Assembly (NCBI GenBank): GCA_900550415.1
Contig: URSO01000056.1
Location: forward strand, 1 to 14,743
DNA length: 14,743 nt
Direction: 5' to 3'
DNA from: an uncultured Collinsella sp.
GTDB lineage: Bacteria; Actinomycetota; Coriobacteriia; Coriobacteriales; Coriobacteriaceae
In this document: positions 8,601 through 14,688 of the stretch, in pieces
Numbering within the stretch: position 1 is the first letter of the stretch
Layout of the letters: each line of letters opens with the position of its first letter
Position numbers and translations under genes: made by a program
Notes under the pieces: generated by a model
What the model was told of the DNA's origin: nothing
Seen by the model: only the letters and a program-made list of their open reading frames with translations
The model's database searches: none

Positions 8601-10296
8601 CCAGCTGACAGGCCGTGCGGGAATCCTCGAGCAGGTTGCCGTGGTTGCCCAGGTAGAGCGTGGTCGAAGTCACCATGTGCTCGCGCAGGGCATCGATCGG
8701 AGGATTCGTGACCTGAGCGAACAGCTGATAGAAGTAGTCAAAGAACGAACGCGTCTTCTTGGACAGGCAGACCAACGGCGCATCGATACCCATCGAGGCG
8801 AGCGGGGCCTTGCCCTGCTGGGCCATGGGGCGCACGACCTCGTCAACATCATCCCAGTGATAGCCGAGCTTGGCCATGCGCACGGCGGCGGGCACCTCGG
8901 CATCCTCGGCGGGCGCGGGCGCGGCGGGCTCATCGAGCGCGTCGACGGTCAGTGTCTCCTCGGCAATCCAGTCGCGGTAGGGCTTCTCCTTGGCATAGCG
9001 GGCGCGCAGCTCGTCGTTGTAGATCACGCGGCCGCGGGCAAAATCGACCTCGAGCATCTGGCCCGGTCCCAGGCAGCCGCTCGTCAGGATGTTCTCGGGG
9101 CTCACCTCGATGGTGCCCACCTCGCTTGCCAGCATAAAGCGGCCATCGCGCGTCACGTAGTAGCGGGCGGGGCGCAAGCCGTTGCGGTCGAGGGCGGCGC
9201 CCAGCGTGCGACCGTCGGTAAAGGCGATGGCCGCCGGGCCGTCCCAGGGCTCCATGAGCATGGACTGGTAAGCGTCGTAGGCGCGGCGCTCCTCACTCAG
9301 GCTATCGTTGTGGTCCCACGGCTCGGGCAGCAACATGGACGCGGCACGCGTGAGCGGGCGACCGTTCATGACCAAGAATTCGAGCACGTTGTCCAGAATC
9401 GCGGAGTCGGAACCCTCGCGGTTGATGATGGGCATCACGCGCTCAAGATCGTGCTGCAGCACGGGGCTGTACAGGTTGGGTTCGCGGGCGCGAATCCAGT
9501 TGACGTTGCCCTTGAGGGTGTTGATCTCGCCGTTATGGATGATAAAGCGGTTGGGGTGCGCACGCTCCCAGCTGGGCGTGGTGTTGGTGGAGTAGCGCGA
9601 GTGGACGAGCGCCACGGCCGTTTTGACGGCGGCGTCGTTGAGGTCGATGAAGAAGCGGCGCATCTGCGTGGCGACCAGCATGCCCTTGTACACGATGGTG
9701 CGCGAGCTCATGGAGCACACGTAGAAGATCTTGTCTCGCAGGGCAAACTCGGCATCGGCCTTCTTTTCGATGGTGCGGCGGCACACGTACAGGCGACGCT
9801 CAAAGGCATCGCCGGCGGGCGTGTCGTCCGGACGGCCCAGGAAGGCCTGCAGGATAGTGGGCATGCAGGCGCGGGCCGTCTCGCCCAGGTCGTGCGGGTC
9901 GACGGGCACCTCGCGCCAAAAGAGCAGCGGCACGCCGGCCTCGGCACAGCCCTCCTCAAACACGCGGCGGGCATCCTCTACGCCCTTGTCGTCCTGCGGG
10001 AAGAACAGCATGGCCACGCCATAGTCGCCCTCTGCCGGCAGAATCTGACCGCACTTTTGAGCCTCTTTACGGAAAAAGTGATGCGGAACCTGGAACAGGA
10101 TGCCAGCGCCATCGCCGGTATTCTTCTCGAGTCCCGTGCCGCCGCGGTGCTCCAAGTTGACCAGAATGGACAGTGCGTCGTCCAGAATCTGGTGATGGCG
10201 CTCACCGTTGATATCGGCAAGCGCGCCGATGCCACATGCATCGTGGTCGAATTCGGGGCGATAAAGGCCCTGCTGCTGAGCGGAATCTGCCTGCAT
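5611..10296 (-). CDS. gltB: Glutamate synthase large subunit
   Basis: A 1561-residue protein that transfers the amide nitrogen of glutamine to 2-oxoglutarate. The N-terminal class II glutamine amidotransferase domain (about 21-430) starts with DHDACGIG; C21 is the expected catalytic nucleophile, implying removal of a 20-residue propeptide. The FMN synthase domain (about 800-1190) contains GEGGEDP, KPGEGGHLPG and SPPPHHDIYSIEDL, and the 3Fe-4S cysteines C1132, C1138 and C1143 (CLMQRDCQQDTC). The C-terminal GXGXG beta-helix domain includes GSAGQSFGAF, GNVAFFGATSGRGF and GCGNHGCEYMTGG. It is slightly longer than E. coli GltB, partly from an Ala/Pro/Glu linker near residues 450-470. The ATG at 10296 has GGGGAGG at 6-bp spacing. 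It is the first gene of the gltBD operon. Confidence 0.97.
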   Translation of the reverse strand: MQADSAQQQGLYRPEFDHDACGIGALADINGERHHQILDDALSILVNLEHRGGTGLEKNTGDGAGILFQVPHHFFRKEAQKCGQILPAEGDYGVAMLFFPQDDKGVEDARRVFEEGCAEAGVPLLFWREVPVDPHDLGETARACMPTILQAFLGRPDDTPAGDAFERRLYVCRRTIEKKADAEFALRDKIFYVCSMSSRTIVYKGMLVATQMRRFFIDLNDAAVKTAVALVHSRYSTNTTPSWERAHPNRFIIHNGEINTLKGNVNWIRAREPNLYSPVLQHDLERVMPIINREGSDSAILDNVLEFLVMNGRPLTRAASMLLPEPWDHNDSLSEERRAYDAYQSMLMEPWDGPAAIAFTDGRTLGAALDRNGLRPARYYVTRDGRFMLASEVGTIEVSPENILTSGCLGPGQMLEVDFARGRVIYNDELRARYAKEKPYRDWIAEETLTVDALDEPAAPAPAEDAEVPAAVRMAKLGYHWDDVDEVVRPMAQQGKAPLASMGIDAPLVCLSKKTRSFFDYFYQLFAQVTNPPIDALREHMVTSTTLYLGNHGNLLEDSRTACQLVRLERPLLNEEEFEHICAIDRVGFKTRRFRAVYRRDAGEGALQAALKQLAEDVEAAVRDGVNIVVLSDRAAAGEVPVPSLLAVGCVHNHLIRAGVRTFADIVVECGDAVSPHDFAALVGYSASGIYPYNAHACIRDLAARGDLDVTVEQGIANYNKAATAGIVSIMSKMGISTVQSYHSAQIFEAVGFTPEFVNAYFAGTVSRVGGMGVEDVECEQNERYDAALAILKSPAPDQLPTLGLTKWRPLGGEDHLIDPQTVYLLQTACREDSYDTFKEYSARLHRTGRAVRLRDLLDFDASGRTPVALDEVEPALNIVRRFNTGAMSYGSISKEAHECMAIAMNRLHGRSNSGEGGEDPRRETPLANGDSKNSAIKQVASARFGVTSRYLCSAFEIQIKMAQGAKPGEGGHLPGKKVYPWIAEVRQSTPGIGLISPPPHHDIYSIEDLAELIFDLKNANPGARVSVKLVSEAGVGTIATGVAKGAADKILISGHNGGSGAAARDSIWHAGLPLELGLAEAQQTLLQNGLRSRVVLEADGKLMDGTDVAVACLLGAEEFGFATMPLISMGCLMQRDCQQDTCPAGIATQNCRLRRGFRGKPEHVEHFMLFVAEQLREVMASLGFRTVDEMVGHPECLRQIEVPGNRKANLLDLSPVLASATCEFGAHIPGADGRHFLPQMAADSELDKTLDSTLFVPYTADARAHLRPIRFRADIANVNRCVGTILGNAVTKAHPEGLPAGSITVDCDGSAGQSFGAFLPRGITLNVCGDANDYFGKGLSGGEVSVRPNPHATYKFDENIIVGNVAFFGATSGRGFINGLAGQRFGVRNSGATVVVEGCGNHGCEYMTGGLALVLGEVGQNFAAGMTGGVAYVFDQYGTLSARVNHESVELKAPTAGELAQIRALIQEHVDATQSPRGIKLLYSFETMSKHFVKVIPTEYERVLAIVAGAEAVGKTHAQAEELAFDIVTGRASAADVARFDAAGAVPAAASSVASTKKEA

Positions 10297-10431
10297 CGCG
10301 ATCCTCCCCTAGATATTTAGACAGTCAGTTGAATAGGCATAGTAGGAGCATCGTCGGCCCGTTGTGTTTCCCACCCGTTTCGAAACAATCGCGTAACGCA
10401 CGCGGGACATCTACGTCTTGCCATCAAACGC

Positions 10432-10484
10432 GTACATCAGCCTCCAAACATGTCAAAAAACGACATCTTTGGAGGCTGACGTAC
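10432..10484. repeat. 53-bp near-perfect inverted repeat between gltB and mntH
   Basis: The arms 10432-10454 and 10462-10484 are 23 bp each with two mismatches, and the loop is 7 bases (AAAAAAC). The core is CAGCCTCCAAA against TTTGGAGGCTG. No T tract follows on either strand, so it is not a usual terminator. It lies 135 bp upstream of the gltB start and 75 bp upstream of the mntH -35. It is unrelated in sequence to the 59-bp family. The remaining gltB leader (10297-10431) contains the 10-bp palindrome GTTTCGAAAC at 10377-10386 and no promoter I would call. Confidence 0.75.
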
Positions 10485-10558
10485 ACCTTTTGGAGCAGAA
10501 CAGCATGTCCCCAATGCACCAACCAATCCCCGCTGGACCAATATTTTGTTAGTCTTGG

Positions 10559-10587
10559 TTAACTTTTTAGCCTAAAACGGGTATCCT
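10559..10587 (+). promoter_or_regulatory. mntH promoter with DtxR/MntR-like operator
   Basis: TTAACT (10559-10564) and TATCCT (10582-10587) have a 17-bp spacer and form a plausible sigma-70-type promoter 36 bp before the mntH start. The spacer is largely filled by TTTTAGCCTAAAA (10565-10577), a perfect palindrome about a central base. TTAG..CTAA half-sites are typical of operators bound by metal-dependent DtxR-family repressors. Metal repression of the transporter is inferred from this placement. Confidence 0.55.
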
Positions 10588-10623
10588 TTGCGGCGTCAAG
10601 CAAACGGCACGCAGGAGCGCACC

Positions 10624-11880
10624 ATGATCAACCATCTCAAACATCATTTTGGCTCCCGACGCACTGGTGGTCACGGAGGCCTAGACATTGCGCGGCATAT
10701 CGGCCCTGGGCTGCTCGTGACCGTCGGCTTTATCGATCCGGGCAACTGGGCCTCCAATATGGCCGCGGGCTCGCAGTTTGGCTACGCGCTGCTGTGGATC
10801 GTCACGCTGTCCACGATTATGCTCATTGTGCTGCAGCACAACGCGGCACACCTGGGTATCGCCACGGGCGCCTGTCTTGCCGAGGCCACGACCCGCTTTC
10901 TCCCCCGCATCGTGGGACGCACGGTACTCGCCAGTGCCTATCTCGCGACCATCGCCACCGCCATGGCCGAAGTCCTGGGCGGTGCGATCGCGCTCCAGAT
11001 GCTCTTTGGGCTGCCCGTGCGCGCGGGCTGCGTCATCGTGGCGGCAGTATCGATGGCGATGCTCATGACGAGCTCCTACAAGCGCGCCGAGCGATGGATT
11101 ATCGCCTTCGTAGGCGTGGTAGGACTCTCGTTTTTGGCCGAGCTTGCACTGGTCAAGGTCGACTGGCCGCAGGCCGCCGCAAGCTGGATCACACCCAGTA
11201 TGCCCAGCGGCTCGGCCGCGATTATCGTGAGTGTCCTGGGTGCGGTCGTTATGCCCCACAACCTCTTCCTGCACTCCGAGGTCATCCAATCCATGCACTT
11301 CGAAGGCCAAGGCGAGAAAGTTATCGAAGAGCGTCTACGCTACGAGCTCTTCGACACGCTCTTTTCGATGGGCGTGGGCTGGGCAATCAACTCGGCCATG
11401 GTCATCCTGGCCGCAACGACCTTCTTTGCGCACGGCATTGTCGTAGACGACCTCGCCGTCGCAGCGGCCACGCTCTCCCCCATCTTAGGCCCGGCGAGCT
11501 CGACCATCTTTGCGGTAGCGCTGCTGTTCGCGGGTCTCTCGAGTAGCGTGACAGCGGGCATGGCGGCGGGCACCATCACCGCGGGCATGTTCGACGAGGA
11601 ATACGACATCCACGACCGGCACTCATCGATTGGAGTGGCGGTCTGTTTCGTCGGCGCAGTGGCGGCGTGCCTGATCGTCCCGAATCCTTTTGAGGGTCTC
11701 ATCTGGAGTCAGGCACTGCTGTCGCTTCAGCTGCCGATTACGGTCTTTGTGCTCATACGACTCACCAGTTCGTCCCGCGTCATGGGCAAATACGCCAACT
11801 CGCACCCACTTAACGCGTTGCTCGTAGGGATCGGTGCCGTCGTGACGATTCTCGATGTCGTGTTGTTGACAGGGATGTAA
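10624..11880 (+). CDS. mntH: Nramp-family divalent metal (Mn/Fe) transporter
   Basis: A 418-residue polytopic membrane protein that imports divalent transition metals, driven by protons. TM1 carries the signature D38-P-G-N41 (FIDPGNWASNMAAGS). TM3 has GIATGACLAEA. TM6 carries A207-V-V-M210-P-H-N, supplying the backbone and methionine metal ligands. Presence of M210 argues for Mn/Fe rather than the magnesium-type or aluminium-type relatives that lack it. About 11 hydrophobic segments are visible. The ATG at 10624 has AGGAG at 6-bp spacing; the open frame back to 10588 has no such signal. The gene is monocistronic and divergent from gltB, with a metal-regulator-like operator in its promoter. 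No standard terminator was found after it; the palindrome array begins 27 bp past its stop. Confidence 0.93.
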   Translation: MINHLKHHFGSRRTGGHGGLDIARHIGPGLLVTVGFIDPGNWASNMAAGSQFGYALLWIVTLSTIMLIVLQHNAAHLGIATGACLAEATTRFLPRIVGRTVLASAYLATIATAMAEVLGGAIALQMLFGLPVRAGCVIVAAVSMAMLMTSSYKRAERWIIAFVGVVGLSFLAELALVKVDWPQAAASWITPSMPSGSAAIIVSVLGAVVMPHNLFLHSEVIQSMHFEGQGEKVIEERLRYELFDTLFSMGVGWAINSAMVILAATTFFAHGIVVDDLAVAAATLSPILGPASSTIFAVALLFAGLSSSVTAGMAAGTITAGMFDEEYDIHDRHSSIGVAVCFVGAVAACLIVPNPFEGLIWSQALLSLQLPITVFVLIRLTSSSRVMGKYANSHPLNALLVGIGAVVTILDVVLLTGM

Positions 11881-11906
11881 TGGGACGGGGTACCTACCCA
11901 GGCAAA

Positions 11907-11965
11907 CGTCTCAATCTGTAACATCTAGACCCGCTTTTGATATCTAGATGTTACAGATTGAGATC
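11907..11965 (+). repeat. 59-bp palindromic element, unit 5
   Basis: The arms 11907-11923 and 11949-11965 are separated by 25 bp. In this unit pairing continues into the loop (ATCTAGA with TCTAGAT), giving a perfect stem of about 21 bp around a 13-base loop. Arms carry CAATCTG/CAGATTG in place of CGATCTG/CAGATCG, a paired change. The loop core TAGACCCGCTTTT is conserved. Confidence 0.9.
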
Positions 11966-11986
11966 ATTCCGAGGGACAGCTCCGTT

Positions 11987-12045
11987 TGTCTCAATCTGTA
12001 ACACGTAGACCCCGTTTTCACTGCTAGATGTTACAGATTGAGATC
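11987..12045 (+). repeat. 59-bp palindromic element, unit 6
   Basis: The arms 11987-12003 and 12029-12045 carry the same paired A-T variant as unit 5, and the loop core is TAGACCCCGTTTT. It starts exactly 80 bp after unit 5. Both unit 5 and unit 6 end in GAGATC rather than GAGACA. Confidence 0.9.
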
Positions 12046-12066
12046 TTCTGCCGGACGGTTTTGGTT

Positions 12067-12125
12067 TGTCTTGATCTGTAACAAGTAGACCCGTTTTGAG
12101 CCGCCGCATGTTACAGATTGAGACA
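12067..12125 (+). repeat. 59-bp palindromic element, unit 7
   Basis: The arms 12067-12083 and 12109-12125 are separated by 25 bp and the loop core is TAGACCCGTTTT. It starts exactly 80 bp after unit 6. The arms differ from exact complementarity at two adjacent positions, both of which become G-U wobble pairs in a plus-strand RNA. Positions 12126-12191, after it, hold no gene. Confidence 0.9.
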
Positions 12126-12191
12126 AACGGTCGGCCGACTCACAACAGACAGGATCGGCTAACAGCAGCCGTGATCCCTTGGGGACGGAGG

Positions 12192-12228
12192 AAAAGGGCC
12201 CCGGCCGGGATGACCGACCGGAGCCCTT
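12192..12228 (-). terminator. Rho-independent terminator of the rubredoxin gene
   Basis: The arms 12194-12208 and 12214-12228 pair over 15 bp around a 5-base loop. The two departures from perfect complementarity become G-U pairs on the minus-strand RNA, and the stem is followed by TTTT there. It lies 40 bp past the rubredoxin stop, facing the convergent mntH gene. Confidence 0.85.
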
Positions 12229-12268
12229 GGACAGAGCTATGTTCGGCTGTTTGCCGTGTGTCTGTGAG

Positions 12269-12412
12269 CTACTCCTCGACGAGCTCAAACTGATCGGGAC
12301 CGACGCCGCACACCGGGCACACATAATCCTCGGGTAGCTCGGGCGTATCGACCTCAACCTCGTAACCGCAAACGACGCACACGAACTTATACGTCTTCTT
12401 CTCCTCAGCCAT
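12269..12412 (-). CDS. Short rubredoxin-like protein
   Basis: A 47-residue cytoplasmic iron protein carrying single electrons, too short to appear in a length-filtered gene call. Two CxxCG knuckles coordinate one iron: C12-V-V-C15-G-Y and C32-P-V-C35-G, followed by the typical DQFE. The spacing between knuckles is 16 residues against about 29 in classical rubredoxin, closer to the rubrerythrin-type domain, so this is a shortened form. The ATG at 12412 has AGGAG at 6-bp spacing. It has its own promoter and terminator and follows the flavin reductase gene on the same strand, 89 bp downstream, its probable electron donor. Confidence 0.9.
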   Translation of the reverse strand: MAEEKKTYKFVCVVCGYEVEVDTPELPEDYVCPVCGVGPDQFELVEE

Positions 12413-12456
12413 GATGTTCTCCTCTCGAACGTGACTGGTGATGTACTTCGCTTATT

Positions 12457-12484
12457 AGTATATGTTCTCAATAATATAATGCAA
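12457..12484 (-). promoter_or_regulatory. Promoter of the rubredoxin gene
   Basis: On the minus strand TTGCAT (12479-12484), a 16-bp spacer and TATACT (12457-12462) lie in an AT-rich stretch about 45 bp before the start codon. This stands out against the GC-rich surroundings. Confidence 0.65.
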
Positions 12485-12501
12485 GTGTTTTTAAAACATT
12501 T

Positions 12502-13005
12502 CTAGCCTTGATACGAGGACGCCTTCGGAGGCGTCTTGCCCTTCAGGACCTTATGGTAGTAGTCGTAGGTCAACGGCGTCTCGTCGCTCAGGCGCTCGGC
12601 GTCCTCGACCTCGCCGATAAACAGTAGATGCGTGCCCACATCCACAGTGTCGATCAAACGGCAGCTAAACAGGGCCGCCGCGTGCTCGGGCACATAGGGC
12701 ATGCCCAGAGCCGTCTCGCGGGTCTCGTATTTGGCAAACTTGTCGTAATCGCTGCTGGTGCGGAACCCAAAGTTACCGATGTAGAGCATATCGGCGGTCT
12801 GATCGATCACGGTCAGCGCGAACGCTTTGGCCGATGCGATGACACCCGAGGTGACGTTGTCCTTGTTCACGGCAATCGAGATGCGCGGCGGCATGGACGT
12901 CACCTGCACCGCAGTGTTGATGACGCAGCCGGCGCGCAGCCCGTCTGCCGCGGCGCTCACCACATACAGACCGCTCGGCATGGTAAAGAACGCAGTTTTG
13001 TCCAT
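12502..13005 (-). CDS. Flavin reductase family protein (Hrb N-terminal domain type)
   Basis: A 167-residue FMN-binding flavin reductase-like protein. It resembles the N-terminal domain of the high-molecular-weight rubredoxin (Hrb) of anaerobes, which uses NADH to reduce a fused rubredoxin feeding flavodiiron oxygen/NO reductases. Visible family features: SGLYVVSA near the start, NTAVQVTSMPPRISIAVNK (about 30-48), IGNFGFRTSSDYDKF (about 75-90), VDVGTHLLFIGEV (about 122-135) and TYDYYHKVLKGKTP near the end. The protein stops just after KGKTPPKASSY, where I expect Hrb to continue into rubredoxin; here rubredoxin is the next gene. The ATG at 13005 has GGGGAG at about 7-bp spacing; the upstream extension to 13194 is unlike the family. 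Its upstream region has several palindromes. Confidence 0.85.
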   Translation of the reverse strand: MDKTAFFTMPSGLYVVSAAADGLRAGCVINTAVQVTSMPPRISIAVNKDNVTSGVIASAKAFALTVIDQTADMLYIGNFGFRTSSDYDKFAKYETRETALGMPYVPEHAAALFSCRLIDTVDVGTHLLFIGEVEDAERLSDETPLTYDYYHKVLKGKTPPKASSYQG

Positions 13006-13087
13006 AACAATCACTCCCCTAACGCGGGTTGGAACCTCATGGATGTATGTACCCACAAAAAAGGCGGCGCCCACAACGGACACCACC

Positions 13088-13115
13088 TTTGAGACATATG
13101 TGTCAAAACAGTATA
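13088..13115 (-). promoter_or_regulatory. Operator-like palindrome next to a -10 box, flavin reductase gene
   Basis: TTTGAGACATATGTGTCAAA (13088-13107) is a palindrome with a single mismatched pair of positions. On the minus strand it lies directly downstream of TATACT (13110-13115), so it would cover the transcription start, as a repressor site would. No good -35 is found; that position is occupied by the perfect palindrome CCGCAGCTGCGG (13131-13142), which may bind an activator. The regulator is unknown. The TTGA..TCAA ends resemble sites of several redox regulators, but no exact match to FNR or Rex is claimed. Confidence 0.5.
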
Positions 13116-13137
13116 AGCAAGATGAGACACCCGCAGC

Positions 13138-13198
13138 TGCGGTGAAATAGGGACTGAATAGCCCCTCAAACAGGCAAAACAGTCCGTATTCCACCGCA
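13138..13198. repeat. 61-bp inverted repeat between smpB and the flavin reductase gene
   Basis: The arms 13138-13156 and 13180-13198 match in 17 of 19 positions with a 23-base loop. They begin TGCGGTG and end GGACTG. The left arm overlaps the CCGCAGCTGCGG palindrome. No T tract follows on the minus strand. It may still be a transcription or processing signal behind smpB; none other is visible there. Confidence 0.7.
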
Positions 13199-13213
13199 AC
13201 TTATATAGAGCGC

Positions 13214-13684
13214 CTAGCGGTTGCGTTCCTTGAGGGCGCGGTCGATCTCGCGTTGGACATCACGCTTGGCCATGTCCTCGCGCTTGTCGTAGAGCTTCTT
13301 GCCGCGACCCAGGCCCAGCAGCAGTTTTACGCGACCGTCGGTATTAAAGTAGAGCTCCAACGGAACCAGCGCATAACCACGGTTGCGAAGTTTGCCGTCA
13401 AGAAAGTCGATCTCCTTGCGGTGCAGCAGCAGACGGCGCCGACGGTCGGGATCGCGATTCCACACGCCACCATGGCTATAAGGGTGGATATGTAGGCCGA
13501 CGAGCCAGCACTCCCCGCCACGAATCAGTGCAAAGGTATCGGTAATCTGGCACGCGCGCTCGCGAATCGACTTGACCTCGGTACCGCTCAGCTCAATACC
13601 GCACTCAAACGTCTCATCGATAAAGTACTCGTGATGTGCCGAGCGATTCTTGGAAATGAGCTTGCGCTCGCGCTTACTGGGCAT
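13214..13684 (-). CDS. smpB: SsrA-binding protein SmpB
   Basis: A 156-residue protein that binds tmRNA and brings it to stalled ribosomes for trans-translation. Family motifs are clear: KNRSAHHEYFIDETFECGIELSGTEVKSIR at about 9-40, GLHIHPYSHG, DPDRRRRLLLHRKEI, and the basic tail KKLYDKREDMAKRDVQREIDRALK that enters the mRNA channel. Length is typical. The ATG at 13684 has AAGGAGG at 6-bp spacing and overlaps the end of the upstream TPR gene by 11 bp, which suggests translational coupling. The frame stays open to 13825, but that part is the upstream gene read out of frame. No tmRNA gene is seen in the window. Confidence 0.95.
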   Translation of the reverse strand: MPSKRERKLISKNRSAHHEYFIDETFECGIELSGTEVKSIRERACQITDTFALIRGGECWLVGLHIHPYSHGGVWNRDPDRRRRLLLHRKEIDFLDGKLRNRGYALVPLELYFNTDGRVKLLLGLGRGKKLYDKREDMAKRDVQREIDRALKERNR

Positions 13685-14591
13685 CGCCGGCCTCCTTGGC
13701 GCCATCGGCGTTTGAGCCCGCAGCCTCGCGCTTTGCCCTGCGCTCGGCATTAAGCTCGGCATCGCTCTCGCGCACCAGCTTGATAATCGCCGCGCATGCC
13801 TCCTCGCCCACCAGGTCGCGGGCACGGACCGTCAGACGCGTAGCCTCCTGCTTGTCGCCGTCGCTTGCAGCATCGGTCGCGCACATGATCAGGCAGATGG
13901 CGATCTCGGCCGAAGGCGAGGTCGGCACGCCCTGCAGGGCGAGCTCACCCATCACATGGTCGTCACTCTCGTCCGCGGCATCCGGATAGGTGGTATGGAT
14001 CTTGTTGAGCAGGCGTGTCGTATGCGCATCATTGGGCGCCAGGCGCAGCGCCAGACGCGCGCAGCCCACGGCAGCCGAAATGTTCTCGGTCTCGGGCTCC
14101 AAGAAGTACTGACCCAAATTGGTGTAGGCGCGTGCGGCGCACTTACCGTCGCTCGCGCGCTCCAGCACCGAGAACGAGAGCGATGCCCACTCCTGCTTGT
14201 CCTCGAGCGCGCGGAACAGCTCGGCCAAGTCCAAGCGATAGTTGCAGTTCATGGGATCCCAACGCACGGCCTGCATCAGGGCATTCCGAGCACTCACATA
14301 ATCCTGCTGGCGAATGTAGGCAAACGCCATGTCGGAGTACAGGCGGTCAAAGGGAACCTCGACCTGCACCAGCTCGCGCGGATCCTTCTCCACGCGGCGA
14401 TAGGCCAGGCGCTCAAACTTGCTGTCGAAGCTAAAGTACTGGCGCTTCTCCTCCGTCTTGCACTCAGCGTCGATATACTCCTCGGCGAGCTCCACCAGAC
14501 GCTCAAGCAGCGGCGTCGCCGTAGCCAGGTCGCCCTGCGCCAGATAGTTCTCGGCATACGTGATGTCTTCCAAGCTGATAGGCAGGTCCAT
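13674..14591 (-). CDS. TPR-like repeat protein of unknown function
   Basis: A 305-residue soluble, mostly helical protein. Residues about 80-130 (YSDMAFAYIRQQDYVSARNALMQAVRWDP, then YRLDLAELFRAL) and about 155-190 (AYTNLGQYFLEPETENISAAVGCARLALRLAPN) look like tetratricopeptide helices, implying protein-protein contacts. The tail (about 275-305) is Ala/Glu/Lys-rich and probably disordered. The ATG at 14591 has GAGGAG at 5-bp spacing. Its stop overlaps smpB, so both are probably one transcript. Whether it takes part in ribosome rescue is unknown; the link is positional only. No signal peptide is seen. Confidence 0.85.
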   Translation of the reverse strand: MDLPISLEDITYAENYLAQGDLATATPLLERLVELAEEYIDAECKTEEKRQYFSFDSKFERLAYRRVEKDPRELVQVEVPFDRLYSDMAFAYIRQQDYVSARNALMQAVRWDPMNCNYRLDLAELFRALEDKQEWASLSFSVLERASDGKCAARAYTNLGQYFLEPETENISAAVGCARLALRLAPNDAHTTRLLNKIHTTYPDAADESDDHVMGELALQGVPTSPSAEIAICLIMCATDAASDGDKQEATRLTVRARDLVGEEACAAIIKLVRESDAELNAERRAKREAAGSNADGAKEAGDAQ

Positions 14592-14650
14592 GACAACTCC
14601 TCGGTCCGGGCGGCAGACTCAACGCGCGCCTTAAATATCGGTCAATACAC

Positions 14651-14678
14651 AAAACCCGGGTCTCTTACGAGGCCCGGG
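14651..14678 (-). terminator. Rho-independent terminator of the tRNA-Glu transcript
   Basis: The arms 14655-14664 and 14669-14678 form a 10-bp stem with one mismatched position and a 4-base loop. On the minus strand the stem is followed by TTTT (14651-14654), ten bases after the tRNA 3' end. The TPR gene starts 60 bp further on. Confidence 0.8.
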
Positions 14679-14688
14679 CGTTCAATTT

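Noticed and set aside
10588..10623. Manganese riboswitch (yybP-ykoY) before mntH
   Set aside because: The leader after the inferred promoter is only about 30 bases, too short for that structure.
11907..12125. CRISPR array
   Set aside because: The repeated unit is a long inverted repeat with a variable loop, arms vary between copies, only three units exist here, spacers are 21 bp, and no cas genes are near.
12031..12471. 146-codon minus-strand frame over the rubredoxin gene
   Set aside because: It reads through the rubredoxin gene in another frame and across palindrome units 6 and 7. The 47-residue rubredoxin frame has the cysteine knuckles and ribosome binding site.
13006..13213. tmRNA gene next to smpB
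   Set aside because: No tRNA-like ends or tag-encoding frame are visible. The stretch is explained by palindromes and promoter signals.
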